A DNA stretch of 64,000 nt from Apostichopus japonicus (lineage: Eukaryota > Echinodermata > Holothuroidea > Aspidochirotida > Stichopodidae): NCBI RefSeq assembly GCF_037975245.1, contig NC_092569.1, positions 7,188,501 to 7,252,500 of the forward strand, written 5' to 3'. The position numbers and the translations under genes are program-made. How positions within the stretch are numbered: position 1 is the first letter of the stretch; the number at the start of each line of letters is the position of its first letter. This document shows, piece by piece, positions 33,799 through 47,600 of this stretch. The notes below the pieces were generated by a model. That model was given only the letters and a program-made list of their open reading frames with translations. It ran no database searches and was not told where the DNA came from.

Positions 33799-33990
33799 TC
33801 AGAACAACCCAGATTGCTTGAAGAAATAAAGGAGGAAATTAAAAAAGAGTGGGCTCAACTCAAGTCTCAAGTCAGTGGCAAAAATATTCCATTTGGTCCC
33901 CTATCCCAGCTTGTAATCCAGGAAGGCTACAACTATCCTCTGTTGTCTGAATTATTTAAAGTAATGGTACACCTTTTGCACGCAAAGTAA
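33799..33990 (+). pseudogene. Possible transposase fragment inside the foldback element
   Basis: A 63-codon open stretch without a start codon reads QPRLLEEIKEEIKKEWAQLK and later LSELFKVMVHLLHAK before TAA. The composition looks protein-coding. The E-W-x-x-L-K and VMVHLLHA pattern loosely recalls the region before the dimerisation domain in hAT (ZNF862-like) transposases. No CERGFS motif follows, and the match is weak. Confidence 0.3.
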
Positions 33991-34069
33991 GGCTTCCAAG
34001 CGGCAGGTTTAAGCAAATACAAGTATGTTGGAGTTTACAGTTTGTGAGTTTTAGATTCTACGGATGCCC

Positions 34070-34165
34070 ATAAGCTCATTTCCAATGCCAATAGCCCCCT
34101 ATTCGTACGAGGCGTAACGCACATGTTATCTGATAGGCTGGTCGGTGGGAGATACTGTAGCTTAT
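34070..34165 (+). repeat. Dispersed repeat, copy B
   Basis: Shares GGCGTAACGCACA and TAGGCTGGTCGGT with 2,037-2,140, same orientation. It lies inside the foldback element, so it either arrived with it or inserted later. Confidence 0.65.
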
Positions 34166-34199
34166 AAACAAGGTTTCCACAACTTGGCGTCTGGCGACT

Positions 34200-34605
34200 C
34201 AAAATGACCTTTGATCTCAATAAAAAATTGTACTGAACGTGTAACAACTACATACTAAATATGAGATTCGTTCAACATTCCCTTCTTGAGATATCGTGTT
34301 TACAAGGTTTACACTATTTGACCCCTGGTGAACCCAAATGACCTTTGACCTCCACATTAAACTAGAGGCTTTTGCTCCTAAATCTGGTCCCCTACTCACG
34401 AACTTAAATATGATATTGGTTTAAGCTTACATCCTTGAGATATCGTCTTTACAAGGTTTTTACTATTTGGCCCCTGGTGACTCAAAATGATCTTTGACCT
34501 ACCCACAAAACAAAAGGGTTCTTCTACCCAATGTGTTACTCATATACACCAATATTAGATTGGTCAAAGCTTCACTTCCTGAGATATCGTATTTACAAGC
34601 GAGGC
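34200..34605 (+). repeat. GACCTTTGACCT tandem/dispersed repeat
   Basis: Three related segments of about 125-145 bp each carry TTGAGATATCGT-TTACAAGG, CTATTTG(A/G)CCCCTGGTGA and AAATGACCTTTGACCT variants. Reverse-oriented relatives lie at 19.2-19.9 kb. Confidence 0.8.
34339..34351 (-). promoter_or_regulatory. DR1-type nuclear receptor element inside repeat
   Basis: TGACCTTTGACCT, which is AGGTCAAAGGTCA on the minus strand, a perfect DR1. Variants near 34,203 and 34,487 each carry one altered half-site. No evidence of function beyond the motif. Confidence 0.45.
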
Positions 34606-34785
34606 GTTACACCCCCCCCCCCAACACACACGCATACACACTCTCCGCCCGCATGAATGCATAGGTTAGATTGTCATCGAAACCAAAACTGAAATCTCTT
34701 GTTGCACACCCTCATTTTTACTGGAATAATAGCCTTAACCCCGCCTACATCGGCTGTCAATCAATCGTCGAAATTTCCGAGGAAG

Positions 34786-34971
34786 GGGATTGTCCGGGGG
34801 GAAATTGTCCGGGGGGGCAATTGTCATGGGTGGGAATTGTCCGGAGTGGGAATTGTCCGGGGGGCAATTGTCAGGGTTGGCAATTGTCCGGGTGGGAATT
34901 GTCCGGGGGCAATTGTCAGGGTTGGGAATTGTCCGGGGGGAAATCGTCCAGGGGGGAATTGTCCGGGAACC
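34786..34971 (-). repeat. Right inverted array of 14-15-bp units
   Basis: About 13 copies of GGGAATTGTCCGGG and GGCAATTGTC variants, the complement of the left array. Frames through it are G/W-rich by repetition. Confidence 0.92.
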
Positions 34972-35088
34972 CTATTTTGCATCTAAGGACCGTCCATTTT
35001 ACCAAAATTCCCTCAAATATGCTCTCTCCCAAGACCACTCCAAACGACAACAGACTTATCCCCAGCCCCACCCCGGTCCATAACAAAC

Positions 35089-35839
35089 ATAGTGGTTTGC
35101 CCACATACACAGGTTGTATACTACTTGTTAGCTGCATGGTGGTTTGCCCACATACACAGGCTGTATACTACTTGTTAGCTGCATGGTGGTTTGCCCACAT
35201 ACACAGGTTGTATACTACTTAGTAGCTGCATGGTGGTTTGCCCACATACACAGGTTGTATACTACTTGTTAGCTGCATGGTGGTTTGCCCACATACACAG
35301 GTTGTATACTACTTGTTAGCTGCATGGTGGTTTGCCCACATACACAGGTTGTATACTACTTGTTAGCTGCATGGTGGTTTGCCCACATACACAGGTTGTG
35401 TACTACTTGTTAGCTGCATGGTGGTTTGCCCACTTACACAGGCTGTATACTACTTGTTAGCTGCATGGTGGTTTGCCCACATACACAGGTTGTATACTAC
35501 TTGTTAGCTGCATGGTGGTTTGCCTACTTACACAGGCTGTATACTACTTAGTAGCTGCATGGTGGTTTGCCCACATACACAGGTTGTATACTACTTAGTA
35601 GCTGCATGGTGGTTTGCCCACATACACAGGTTGTATACTACTTGTTAGCTGCATGGTGGTTTGCCCACATACACAGGCTGTATACTACTTGTTAGCTGCA
35701 TGGTGGTTTGCCCACATACACAGGTTGTATACTACTTAGTAGCTGCATGGTGGTTTGCCCACATACACAGGTTGTATACTACTTGTTAGCTGCATGGTGG
35801 TTTGCCTACATGCACAGGCTGTATACTACTTAGTAGCTG
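35089..35839 (+). repeat. 47-bp minisatellite, 16 units
   Basis: The unit starts ACATACACAGGTTGTATACT and continues through GTTAGCTGCATGGTGGTTTG. Variants (GGTTG or GGCTG, TTGTTAGC or TTAGTAGC, CCCAC or CCTAC) are interspersed. The period is constant, and 705 nt between the first and last ACAGG core gives exactly 15 periods. It starts about 110 bp outside the right end of the foldback element. Confidence 0.95.
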
Positions 35840-38800
35840 GTCAGTCACTGCATGTATTGTGACGTCAGGTATTACCATGCAAAACATATCATACTTTCAT
35901 ATGATAAAGGTAGGGGAAAGTCCCTGTTTAACAGTAAAGTTCAGTGTCTGTCCAATTGAACAGAAATTGTAGTTTACTGTAGAACAGACACTTTTCCCGG
36001 GTTAATCTCTTGCACGATTATTACTTGTTAGATAGCTGGAGCTGGAGTTCACCGATGCACAAAACTACCTTGTTGGACCTTAGTCGTTGAAGTGTTGTTT
36101 GGTCTATATATATACAGTATAACTTTATAACTTGATTTTATATTTGACTTGTAATAAAGTGACTATACTTGAGGAACAATTGACTTGCCAAATATGACTT
36201 AGTTAGAACACTGCTCTTTAAGTCGAAATTTGGACCTTTCGTGTCGAAATTTAGACTTTCATCTACAAATATCGACATTTTTTATTTTGGATGTTTATCG
36301 AAAAAAAATTATATGAAGAAAGTTTCACATAAACTGTCTATATTTCGGCTTTGCAGTGATTTTTATTTTTGGTATTTGTTTGCACTGGTTGTGTATGCGT
36401 TTGTTTCCTTTCTGGAATCCCTTGAGTAGTAACATGGCAAGTATAGAATCATAAATAGGCTCTGTGGTGACTTTAATTACAGGAAATAGTTGTCACACGT
36501 AAGCGGCCATTTCGTGCGCGAAACAGAAAACTAATGCAAAATGTGCTAGTGATTTATACCCTATCGAAATGTAAATTTTTAGCAGGCCCTGACTGTCTTT
36601 AATAATGTGGCAGATATATGACCGATCATTTACACATATTCGGCAATTTCTGTGAGCGAAAGCTGCACTATAAGGAGTAATCCACTTCATGGCGAACAAA
36701 ATGAAAACCCGTGGGGATATTTGGGAATCTGTAAAAATTGTGCGGAATAATTCTTTCGAAACGCGATATACTCCCGGTTCGGTGTAAAAACCATTGTTTT
36801 TTGTAATCCATTGTTATGTTTTGCTTGTGTTTTACATTTATGGTTCTGTGTCAAATATATTAAACTAAGGTGAAATAAGTTTGAAGGGTTTCATCTCTCA
36901 TTCCTGAATTACCGGGCCTCTGAACCCTGGCTACACCCTGGGTACACCCTGGGTACACCCTGGCTACACCATTCATAGTAAGGCCGAATCACGTTAACAA
37001 TTTTACAACCGACAGAGAAATATTAGAAGACGTGTTTCGAGTATAAATTCAAGTGCCTCGGGTGTCTTGGAAACTCGTCCTGAGGGTGACCACTATTATG
37101 GGATGTCGTTTCTGATTAATTAGCAAGTTGCTCTAAAAATTCAATCACAAGTGAAGATGAGAACTTTCCAGTAAGCTCCGCTTTCACACGTGCCGTCGAG
37201 GAAAACTGGTGTCTGAAATTACATTTTACATGGTGTTAAAAATAAATTCTGAATTTCTTCCTTTTAATTGGGTGTGAGAAACTGGGTGGGGGGGGGGGGT
37301 AAAAACTCGGCAGGGATGCCAATTATGTAAGGGAATATTACCAAGGGTGGCTACAAGGGCCTTAAAGGAGGTTAACAGAGATTGTATACTATTATATAAC
37401 AGTAAATAGTTTAGTGTGAACATTCTTGGCTGGTCAGATAGGTGGATACGTGCTTTGATGCACTCTTTACTTACACACACTTTGAACGTCATACAGGATG
37501 TATAGTGTTGCCTTGCAGTGGCGGATTCAAGGAGGCTCCTCTTGTGCATTTTTTTAATATTGTCATTGTAATAAAAGTAACCTGTATTTCTTTATTGTTC
37601 GATTGTTGATATTGCGATGTCCGCTAGGAGTTTTCGATTATGGGAAATTCAAGAATAATTTTTTTCGGGATGATACAGGGAATTTTGTTTGTAAAATATT
37701 GCCAGCACCTCCTCCCTCCCCCAAGTCACCAAACCTTAGTGACGCGCCTGCATCCAAATGTGTTTCTCGGAATTTATAAAATAATTGATTAACATTATGC
37801 ATGCACCGAAGAGCACAGTTTGACACTGAATAATATAGACACATTACTGGCAATCAATGCTTCAAGTCAACCTGTAATAAATATTGACAAAAGAAAATGA
37901 CCTAACACCAGTTACAAATTCATCCTGGTAAAATACAGACGAGGCGTGTCCGATTTCAGGTTCAGTTGCCTGTATTACATCAAATAGCTTTGTTACTAAA
38001 TGTAGGCTTCATAGGGAAATTTTGTATGCAATTGTCATGGCGTAATTCAGTTAAAATTTAAGTCTTTTTATTCCTTACCGGGGGGGGGGGGGATTTACGA
38101 AATAGTGACGATGTATATGTGTGTGAATGATGTGTAAGAGGTATGAGGTCACCAAAGGTCGATGTCTGAAATCAACATTAATGTTTGGATGAACTTTACA
38201 CTTATATTGTAGATCCTTCTTTAGTGAGCACGATCAGCCTTCTGTTCTTCAAAGATCATTTTGTTACCACGAACTGCGTAATTTATTGTCCTAGTTAAAA
38301 CGGTCGTCGAATTCAGTCTTTTTCCCAAAAAATAACATGTCCGTTCCCAACGTGTCGGTTCCCAATATGATTACATATATTAAATATCGAATGATGACAC
38401 CCACTGTATTCGTCCTCCATATAGATGAGCTTCATGCAATACGTTTTTGCTAAGTCATACTATGATGATTCAGTGTACTTCCACGATATGATGGCTGTGA
38501 AAAGAACTCACACCGGTTGAGGGGATAGAGGATGAAAAAATGGGTGTCAAACCACTGAACAATCTTATAACAGAAGAATCAAAGAATCTCCGAATAACTG
38601 CTACAGAAAAGGTGTAATTGAATTAACCATCACACCAGCTTCGACTATTTAAATATTGACCTCACGAAATAATGGTGTTCTCACCAGGGAGCTGCTATTA
38701 TAGTTAGAGTAACATATCCCTGCTATCACTATATCACTGCGTCTGCATATTGTGTTTAGTGGGGTATAGTAAACTTGTGTTTGAACTGATATGTTAGTGT

Positions 38801-39201
38801 CAGTACCACAAACGCCTCCAAACAATCTGAAATGAACCTACCCTCGACGTTCAGTCATTTGATATTTATATAGGTCACTGTATGCAGAATATATCTGCAA
38901 TATCATTAAGTTGAATCGAGTATGGTTATCCGACTGCAAAATGAAGCAGAAATTGGCGGTGCGTGAAGTAATGTAGTATAACATGAGCTAAATGTGAGAA
39001 TGCTGCATAAAGGAGGAGGATTAATTCAAGTCGTTCTAAATTCGGACTTTTGATCGTTTCTTAACCAAGGATTTCAACAAGCGAGGAATTCGGCTGGAGC
39101 TCTAACTTACCTACCAATTGACCAAGTTAACGTAAACCAAACAATCTACCTATAATATCACGTCTAATTGTTATATATTTGAATGTACCTGGCTAGAAGT
39201 T

Positions 39202-39273
39202 ATGGTGATTGTTAGCAAGCTGTTATTTATCACATTACTAAGCCTCACAAGACACGTTTCCGGAATCAATTGA
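39202..39273 (+). CDS. Small ORF with signal-peptide-like sequence (uncertain)
   Basis: The 23-codon frame MVIVSKLLFITLLSLTRHVS ends in GIN and a stop. The basic-hydrophobic-polar order resembles a secretion signal, but the frame is too short to call a gene, and no clear donor links it to the candidate exon downstream. Chance is quite possible. Confidence 0.15.
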   Translation: MVIVSKLLFITLLSLTRHVSGIN

Positions 39274-39289
39274 TTGTTTTTGGTTCCAG

Positions 39290-39590
39290 GGATTATAACA
39301 GGAATTGGACTCCCGGCAACCTATGAGACTCTGGCTTATGATGACTGCAGTATAAACGCTAACTGGTTACCGGGATTCATAAGTACAGATACGTGTCGTG
39401 TGCGAACACTGGTCAAGCCTCATATGGACAAACAACTTCTCCGTTGTTATATTTGGCTTGAGTTTGTACCATTCCGGTCATAGGTATATAGATTGTTGAT
39501 TGCACTCGAAGAAGTGACTTCCATCCCTGACCATCAACTACAAAACAAGTGGCTTGGATAGCATCGAATTCTTGGACAGTTCTATAATTG
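39290..39590 (+). other. Possible exon (AG and GTAAGT boundaries)
   Basis: Bounded by TTTTGGTTCCAG before 39290 and a strong GTAAGT donor at 39591. One frame is open to 39,480 (TGIGLPATYETLAYDDC ... ) and then stops, so it could be a terminal, UTR or non-coding exon, or chance. No homologue recognised. Confidence 0.2.
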
Positions 39591-41283
39591 GTAAGTACTT
39601 AGGACAGTATATTAGTTTAGGTCAAGAAAAATCGTTTTAACAGTATAGTAGTCTCATTGGTAAATACAATGGCAGGTAATTGTTTGGCTTAAACCAGATG
39701 TCAGTATTACCCCAGTAAAACCACATTTATATGCGGCATTGTTAGGCATGTTGCAGTGAATTTGAGTATTATTTAAAAAAAAATTAGTTCATTCTGAAAT
39801 TTCCAAATGAAATATCGAGATGAATCTGGTCTGAAATTATTGTTGTCGCTGGTATTTGGCCGTGGTTGTCTAGAAAGAACGGCATTCTGCGTACAGATAT
39901 TCACGTTCCACCGAATGACATTTACCCAATATTATTCGACATAACAAGGAACTTTGTGCACCTGTAGTAAACTGGAATGTAAAGTTTATGTTTAAGTTTG
40001 TTTGCAACATATACAACTGCGTAAGTAAATATTGATTGTTCCTCTGGTTTAAACTATAGCCAACTTATCACTCTGAGAGAGTAAAATGTTAGCTATGATT
40101 TATCAATCTTAAGTTTCCCTTACACCTCATTTTAACCTTGTAACTGATTTGGGAATCCATTTAAGGTGATCTTAAGGGCGATTACTGGTTCGCAAGCTGT
40201 TCCTATGAAGTAATAACTAATGGCGTTTCATAAAAATAAGTTTTTTGCAAATTATGTCTATAGCAATTTTATTCTGGTGTACAATGAAAAGTATTCCACG
40301 GTTTCTCATTGTATTGCTTGCTACTCAATTTTCTTTACTTGATTTCTGAATGTTAGGACAATTTCCAGTTTTTTAAAATGATTTGGATGACTTATTAGAT
40401 TTGGCATAATCATCACAGAATTTTGTTAAAGTTGAAAACCCAACATACATTTGTGGATGACATCTCACCACAGCGACCTGATTAAGAACATTCTATACTT
40501 GTTTAAAAACGTTTTGCTAAATATTAACAAGGTCGAGTAGACGGAAACGATGTTATCGTATTAGTGAATATCAGTACAGATGGTTATTGGATCTGTGTGT
40601 GTATTGCAATCGATACAGGCTAATGAATTGTTGGATTGGTGCGGTAGCCGCACACATCATTGTTACAACGGCAAGTAATCGGTGACCGTTCGAGTCTCAT
40701 CTCCGCTTGAATCATGTTGCCTTTTGCATGTGTATCGGCATCCCTTGAAATTTATCAAAGTTAAAGTGCATTAGTGTGAGAAATCCTCACATAACCGACC
40801 CCTCCCCCTCACCCACCCAATTTCCCCATGCAAGCAAGCAAACTAATAACACACGCATTGTATCGTCGGCAGATGTGAAGTATATACAGACACACGGTTG
40901 AAATTTCTTACAGATGATTAGGCCTGTATACATGTCGTATTGCAATAAAAGTTGGCAGTGCTTAAATGGTTGAGGAGATTAAATTACACGATGAAGTCCA
41001 CGTCTTACAATATTGTAAGCGGAAATTAAAGTAGATCCTCACTTAATCAGGATCTGCCCGAGAAGATCATTTACAGTTATCGAGGCGGGTGTGGACGAAG
41101 TTAACGATCTATGGTCATATGATGCTAGAACTATTGGCAGAGGACGATTTATGTAATAATGTGCAAATATTATAAAACTTACTTTACAATATGTTGCTTC
41201 ATCGCCCGATATAGACCGTCACGGGCAAATGATGTTACCCATAAGTCGATAAAGACAAATAGTAAACAAATAATAAACCAAAA

Positions 41284-44270
<2,987 letters not shown>

Positions 44271-44613
44271 GTTTTTCCTTTTTAGGTACACACTTTCTTT
44301 AAGTAGAATGCAACTTCACTTAAGTAGAATTGTTTACCACTAAAGTGAAATTGTATGCTACTTAAGTAAAAAAACCATTGCACTTAAGTAGCATTTAATT
44401 TACTTAAGTATAAATAGGACAATATTGGCCTCTAGTTTACTTAAGTAGAATACAATTCGACTTAATTAAAATTAAATTCTACTTAAGTGAAATACAATTT
44501 GACATGAGTAGAAGAAATGAATTCCACTTAAGTAGAATGCATTTTTTTTTTCCATTTTTGGTACACACATAATCACTTTCTTTAAGTGGAATGCAGTTTC
44601 ACTTAAGTAAAAT
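44271..44613. repeat. ACTTAAGT palindrome cluster with duplicated ends
   Basis: Eight perfect ACTTAAGT palindromes, mostly as CTTAAGTAGAAT, within about 300 bp, plus several one-base variants. The start (TTTTTCC-TTTTTAGGTACACAC, then TTCTTTAAGTAGAATGCA) is repeated directly near the end (44,549-44,613) with a few differences. Each unit is partly self-complementary. The element type is unknown. Confidence 0.8.
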
Positions 44614-47600
44614 TATGGGATAAAGTTAGAACGGCTTGCCATAACGCCCCTGAGATGCGGTCACCAAACTTCCAGAGCCCAGGAAGCTCAGCTCCTAGAA
44701 CAAAAGACGAGGTGCGCCATTGCTTACGTCATCGTAAACATCACTGGAGGATAAAATGGTTTTTCCCACAAATTGAAACATTACTTCAAGTTTTAACAAT
44801 TAATACAGCATATAACGAAAAGCTTTCAAAAGTTAAAACACAACGCAAGTTCAATTACAATATTGAAGTTTCCTTGGATCGCTAGTATGTTGTTGTTACG
44901 GGATAGACTGTATATATTGTGTATGATTCTGCACCGTGTTTACCTTCCCAGTCGTGGGCCCTGGTTCCAGTTGTGGACCCTGGTCCAGATAAATATACAT
45001 AAATAAACCAAGAAAGGCGTTGTTAAAATGTTCATACAAACTGTATCTACATTTTCTCGATTCATGTATAACTTGCGATATCCGGTAATAAAGAAAGTGA
45101 TAAAATATACCAAAATCGACCTTGGGCACGGGTGCGTCTGACCTTCATGGTTTAAGTCCGGCCTTGGTTCTCAGTTTAGCACAAGTGTTCAGAATCTATC
45201 GGTGCTAAACAATTGTTTTCTGTAATTTATCTGTTATTGGTCATCTTTATATAGAGGAGAGTAAATGCAATTACCTCAGTTGTACTATCCTATACTTCTA
45301 AGACATCATAATGCTGATAACATAAAGCCTTCAAAATCATTTTATTTAACGTATGAAGTGCTCATCTATTTATGCATTTACACATATGATGCGGTATGCT
45401 ATGCTCATTGCTTAAATATATTACGTAAACGGAAGTCTTGTTTATAGTTACCAGTTTTATTATAACGCGAGACCTACATAGAATCCATTAACGAATCTTT
45501 ATTTAACAAATTCATATCCTTCAGTAAAAATCATCTTCCCAAAAGTAGTTAATGTATCGCAAGGATGAATATGTTATTTGTTCATAGCCTTACATTTAGT
45601 GTGATACTTCCGGTCTGGATAAACTCACCCTTTAGTTTGATAAATGTGTCATTTTATCACTAGATATAATTGCATCATTGTAAGCTCTACTTGTTGCCAA
45701 TAAATACATCCTGTATGTGTAAGGGAATTTCCTAACTAAAATTAATGAAATATTCATGTAACATGTTGTTATATTCGATGAATGTCAGAAGAAGCCATGT
45801 TATCTGTCACTTTTATCACGAATTTGTTCCTTTATTCGAATCTCTTGTGATAAAACCAGTATCTGTGTCACAAATAGTTTATTCCTCTCACTGCAAATTT
45901 TATTCTTTATTATTAAACCTACTTATTATCCTAATAACCTATCTTTGTATATTGTTATTTTCTTTAATTGCAACTACAACGTGCAGGTATTCCAATAATT
46001 CAGTCCGCCCACTTTATGAACAAAACCTCTTTTTCCAATTCATCAACACGTATGGATTTTTCTTGGACTGTTTTTCTTGCCCAGAAAATATTTTTACATT
46101 GTTTTCATGATTTTCACAATCAATATTAGACGTAGGTCAAATATTTGCTGCATTTGCTCTTACACGTTTTCTTTCTTTGTTTTTAGTAAAATTGCGATAT
46201 ATTGTAATATAACTCAAGATTACAACCATACAGAAATGTATTCCATTAGCTTTTATAGTAGCTTTCATTTCAAATAATGAAAATGGATTTGAAATATCCC
46301 AAAAGGTGTCCAACAGACGAAAGTGATTTGTAATTTAATAGAACTGAAAGTTTATATATTCCTTCTCATCTCGGTGTTCATTCAAACATCTAAAAGTACC
46401 TTAGTTCTATCAATTACAATCTAATCTCAGAAGCCTGGTATAGCTCTGGTTTAATCGCCAGATTTTACCAACCAAAGACAGTTGCGTCTGGTTGCAACTC
46501 TCTGAGTTTTCACTGGTCCTTATTAAATGCTGAGGACGGTATATACATCAACCCTTCATTGATAGATCAGTCAACTGGCAAATCAACATTTTGAATACGT
46601 CCCTTTCCTTGTACTTTGGACTACTCCGCCTACACCTAGTATTGAAACTATCACATATACTGATTCATATAAAATGACTTACAGGGCTGCAGCACGAAGA
46701 TCGATCAGCTAAACCCCAAGTTCATGCTTTCATTAATTAGGACATCGTACGGTAGGGATTGGAAGAAAGGCAACAGGCAGGCTTTTCTATTGGGTGGTGC
46801 GTTTACTGAAAATGTGGACACAGTCCTAATTAAGGGTGCCTATATTTTTTTTATTTTCTTTATTATTGTCATTTTTAATGAGGGTAATCCTACTCAGTGC
46901 AGAAGCACTGCTTTCCAGAGGAGCCCTCAAATATAGATGTAAAATCGTGCTATATTTTGTAATCACGTCAATTTATTTTGTAACATTCCATAAACTATTA
47001 TTGACCTCCCAGCAACACGAAATCCATTCTCTATTCAGGAAAATCTAAATCTTTTAAAATGGAAAGTGGAGGTGAGCACATATCCGTCTCACCCCTTGCG
47101 TACAAGCCTGGTTAAATGCCCCCACTTTAAGCAACTTACTTTCCTTCCAAAAACGGTGCAATAAAACGATTCGTAGTTAATGACAGATCCGATAGTTTCA
47201 TTCTGTATAAACAAGGCTACCTCTGCAGTGACAATGAAGTATCGTAAGGCTTATTATTTGTTGTGAAAAGAAACTTATTCTCTGGAGGCGTCACAAAAAT
47301 CGGCAGTGACTTTGTTACCAACCAATATTGTATAGTAAGCCCTCATCACTGTGGTGGTGGTGAGTCAGTGCATGATATTATTATGTAAACATAACCAGCC
47401 CCTGCAAGCTCTGTGTCATTGACATTCAGGTATAACTTTAATCATCCTTACAATTCTTCAAATGTCAAGTAATCACGAGGCTTATATGGTCTGCAAATTG
47501 ACAAGTGATGATAACAGTATACATCCATATAGGTTCATGTTTTTTCTTCTCTTTTTCTTTTCGTTTTCTGCGGAAATGGCCTGCTCAACTCAGAATGGCA

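Larger units (their letters stand above)
32094..34971. mobile_element. Foldback (TU-like) element with minisatellite inverted ends
   Basis: The ends are inverted: left GGTGACCGGACAACTCC and, on the other strand from the right, GGTTCCCGGACAATTCC (14 of 17 match). Each end opens into tandem copies of a roughly 14-15-bp CCGGACAATTCCC unit, C-rich at 32,094-32,356 and its complement at 34,786-34,971. CTATTTTGC flanks both sides directly (32085-32093 and 34972-34980), an apparent 9-bp target duplication. Known sea-urchin TU foldback elements have outer arms of about 15-bp tandem repeats, which fits. The interior is about 2.4 kb, with an AT-rich tract, a further 130-bp inverted repeat and other dispersed repeats. 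No complete transposase is visible, so movement would have needed one in trans. Confidence 0.75.

Noticed and set aside
34671-35222. 183-codon plus-strand frame
   Set aside because: It runs from the 14-15-bp array into the 47-bp array; the composition is entirely repeat-driven.
37516-37750. CAGTGGCGGATTC and GCGCGCCTG ends suggesting a 235-bp hAT MITE
   Set aside because: Only the first few bases match in inverted orientation and the flanking 8-mers differ.
40640-40715. Possible tRNA-like sequence with a GTTCGAGTCTC B-box-like word
   Set aside because: No convincing A-box or cloverleaf could be drawn; too weak to list.
45745-46110. 121-codon hydrophobic frame that could look like a membrane protein
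   Set aside because: The hydrophobicity follows from T-rich DNA; no family motif and no similar neighbouring exons.
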